From the NCBI GenBank assembly GCA_916720015.1, contig CAKAPZ010000066.1, positions 1-5,807 of the forward strand: a stretch of 5,807 nucleotides of DNA, given 5' to 3'. The position numbers and the translations under genes are program-made. This DNA is from an uncultured Atopobium sp. (GTDB lineage: Bacteria > Actinomycetota > Coriobacteriia > Coriobacteriales > Atopobiaceae). Of the stretch, positions 5,654-5,807 are shown in pieces. Numbering within the stretch: the first letter of the stretch is position 1; each line of letters starts with the position of its first letter. The notes below the pieces were generated by a model. The model did not search any database and was not told the origin of the DNA. It was given only the letters and a program-made list of their open reading frames with translations.

Positions 5654-5807
5654 TACGAGTTCTCAATCTCGTTGAGCTTTGCATCAACCAATGTTGCCCC
5701 AAGCGTGTACTTAAAGTGCGAAAGAGCAAATTGATGGTTTTCTGGCGTCAGTGATGCAACTGCTGGCTCAACAACCTCAATGTGATAACCCAGGTTGTAA
5801 GCGTCCA
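5653..5807 (-). CDS. Isochorismatase-family cysteine hydrolase, C-terminal fragment (partial)
   Basis: The last 50 codons of a gene that enters from the right edge, ending in TAA at 5655-5653. The fragment contains DAYNLGYHIEVVEPAVAS followed by TPENHQFALSHFKYTLGATLVD. This matches the late part of isochorismatase/nicotinamidase-like proteins, where a helix and a GY-x-V-x-VV-x-x-AVAS strand follow the catalytic cysteine and a histidine-containing helix comes next. The catalytic Asp, Lys and Cys would lie outside the window, so substrate and activity cannot be judged. A nicotinamidase, isochorismatase or uncharacterised hydrolase are all possible. It is the upstream partner of the membrane protein in a TAATG overlap. 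Confidence 0.65.
   Translation of the reverse strand, partial: DAYNLGYHIEVVEPAVASLTPENHQFALSHFKYTLGATLVDAKLNEIENS

Overview
The window most likely comes from a Gram-positive actinobacterium of the Coriobacteriia, in the Atopobium/Lancefieldella/Olsenella range. This is an inference from three things: a cell-wall-anchored surface protein with an LPXTG-like tail, the mid-range GC of the chromosomal genes, and a compact type II-C-like Cas9. No search was run, so the genus is a guess.

All four protein genes lie on the minus strand. Reading in the direction of transcription (high to low coordinates) they are: (1) the 3' end of an isochorismatase-family hydrolase, 5653-5807, cut by the window edge; (2) a 120-residue two-helix membrane protein, 5291-5653, whose ATG overlaps the previous stop (TAATG), followed by a strong intrinsic terminator at 5233-5264; (3) a 529-residue secreted surface protein, 3525-5114, with a beta-helix-like region, a putative-Ig (He_PIG-like) domain, two MBG-like domains, a Ser/Asn stalk and an LPDTS sorting signal, followed by a terminator at 3453-3481; (4) a full-length 1027-residue Cas9, 239-3322, with all RuvC and HNH catalytic residues present.

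The 238 bases beyond the cas9 stop carry no gene but are dense in structure. They hold a long hairpin with a T-rich tail that would end cas9 transcription (119-194, minus), a second hairpin plus T-run facing the other way (12-43, plus), and between them a 10-bp dyad (57-92) overlapping a good plus-strand promoter match (42-71). The promoter would start a short RNA whose 5' end looks like a type II anti-repeat, so this is the best tracrRNA candidate in the window. It is unproven because no CRISPR array is present to compare with.

No cas1, cas2, csn2 or CRISPR array is visible. The gene upstream of cas9 is an unrelated surface protein separated by its own terminator, so cas9 is transcribed on its own from the 3323-3452 gap. 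Cas9 is more AT-rich than the surface-protein gene in sampled stretches, which fits horizontal acquisition. Adaptation genes and array, if they exist, must lie left of position 1 or elsewhere in the genome.
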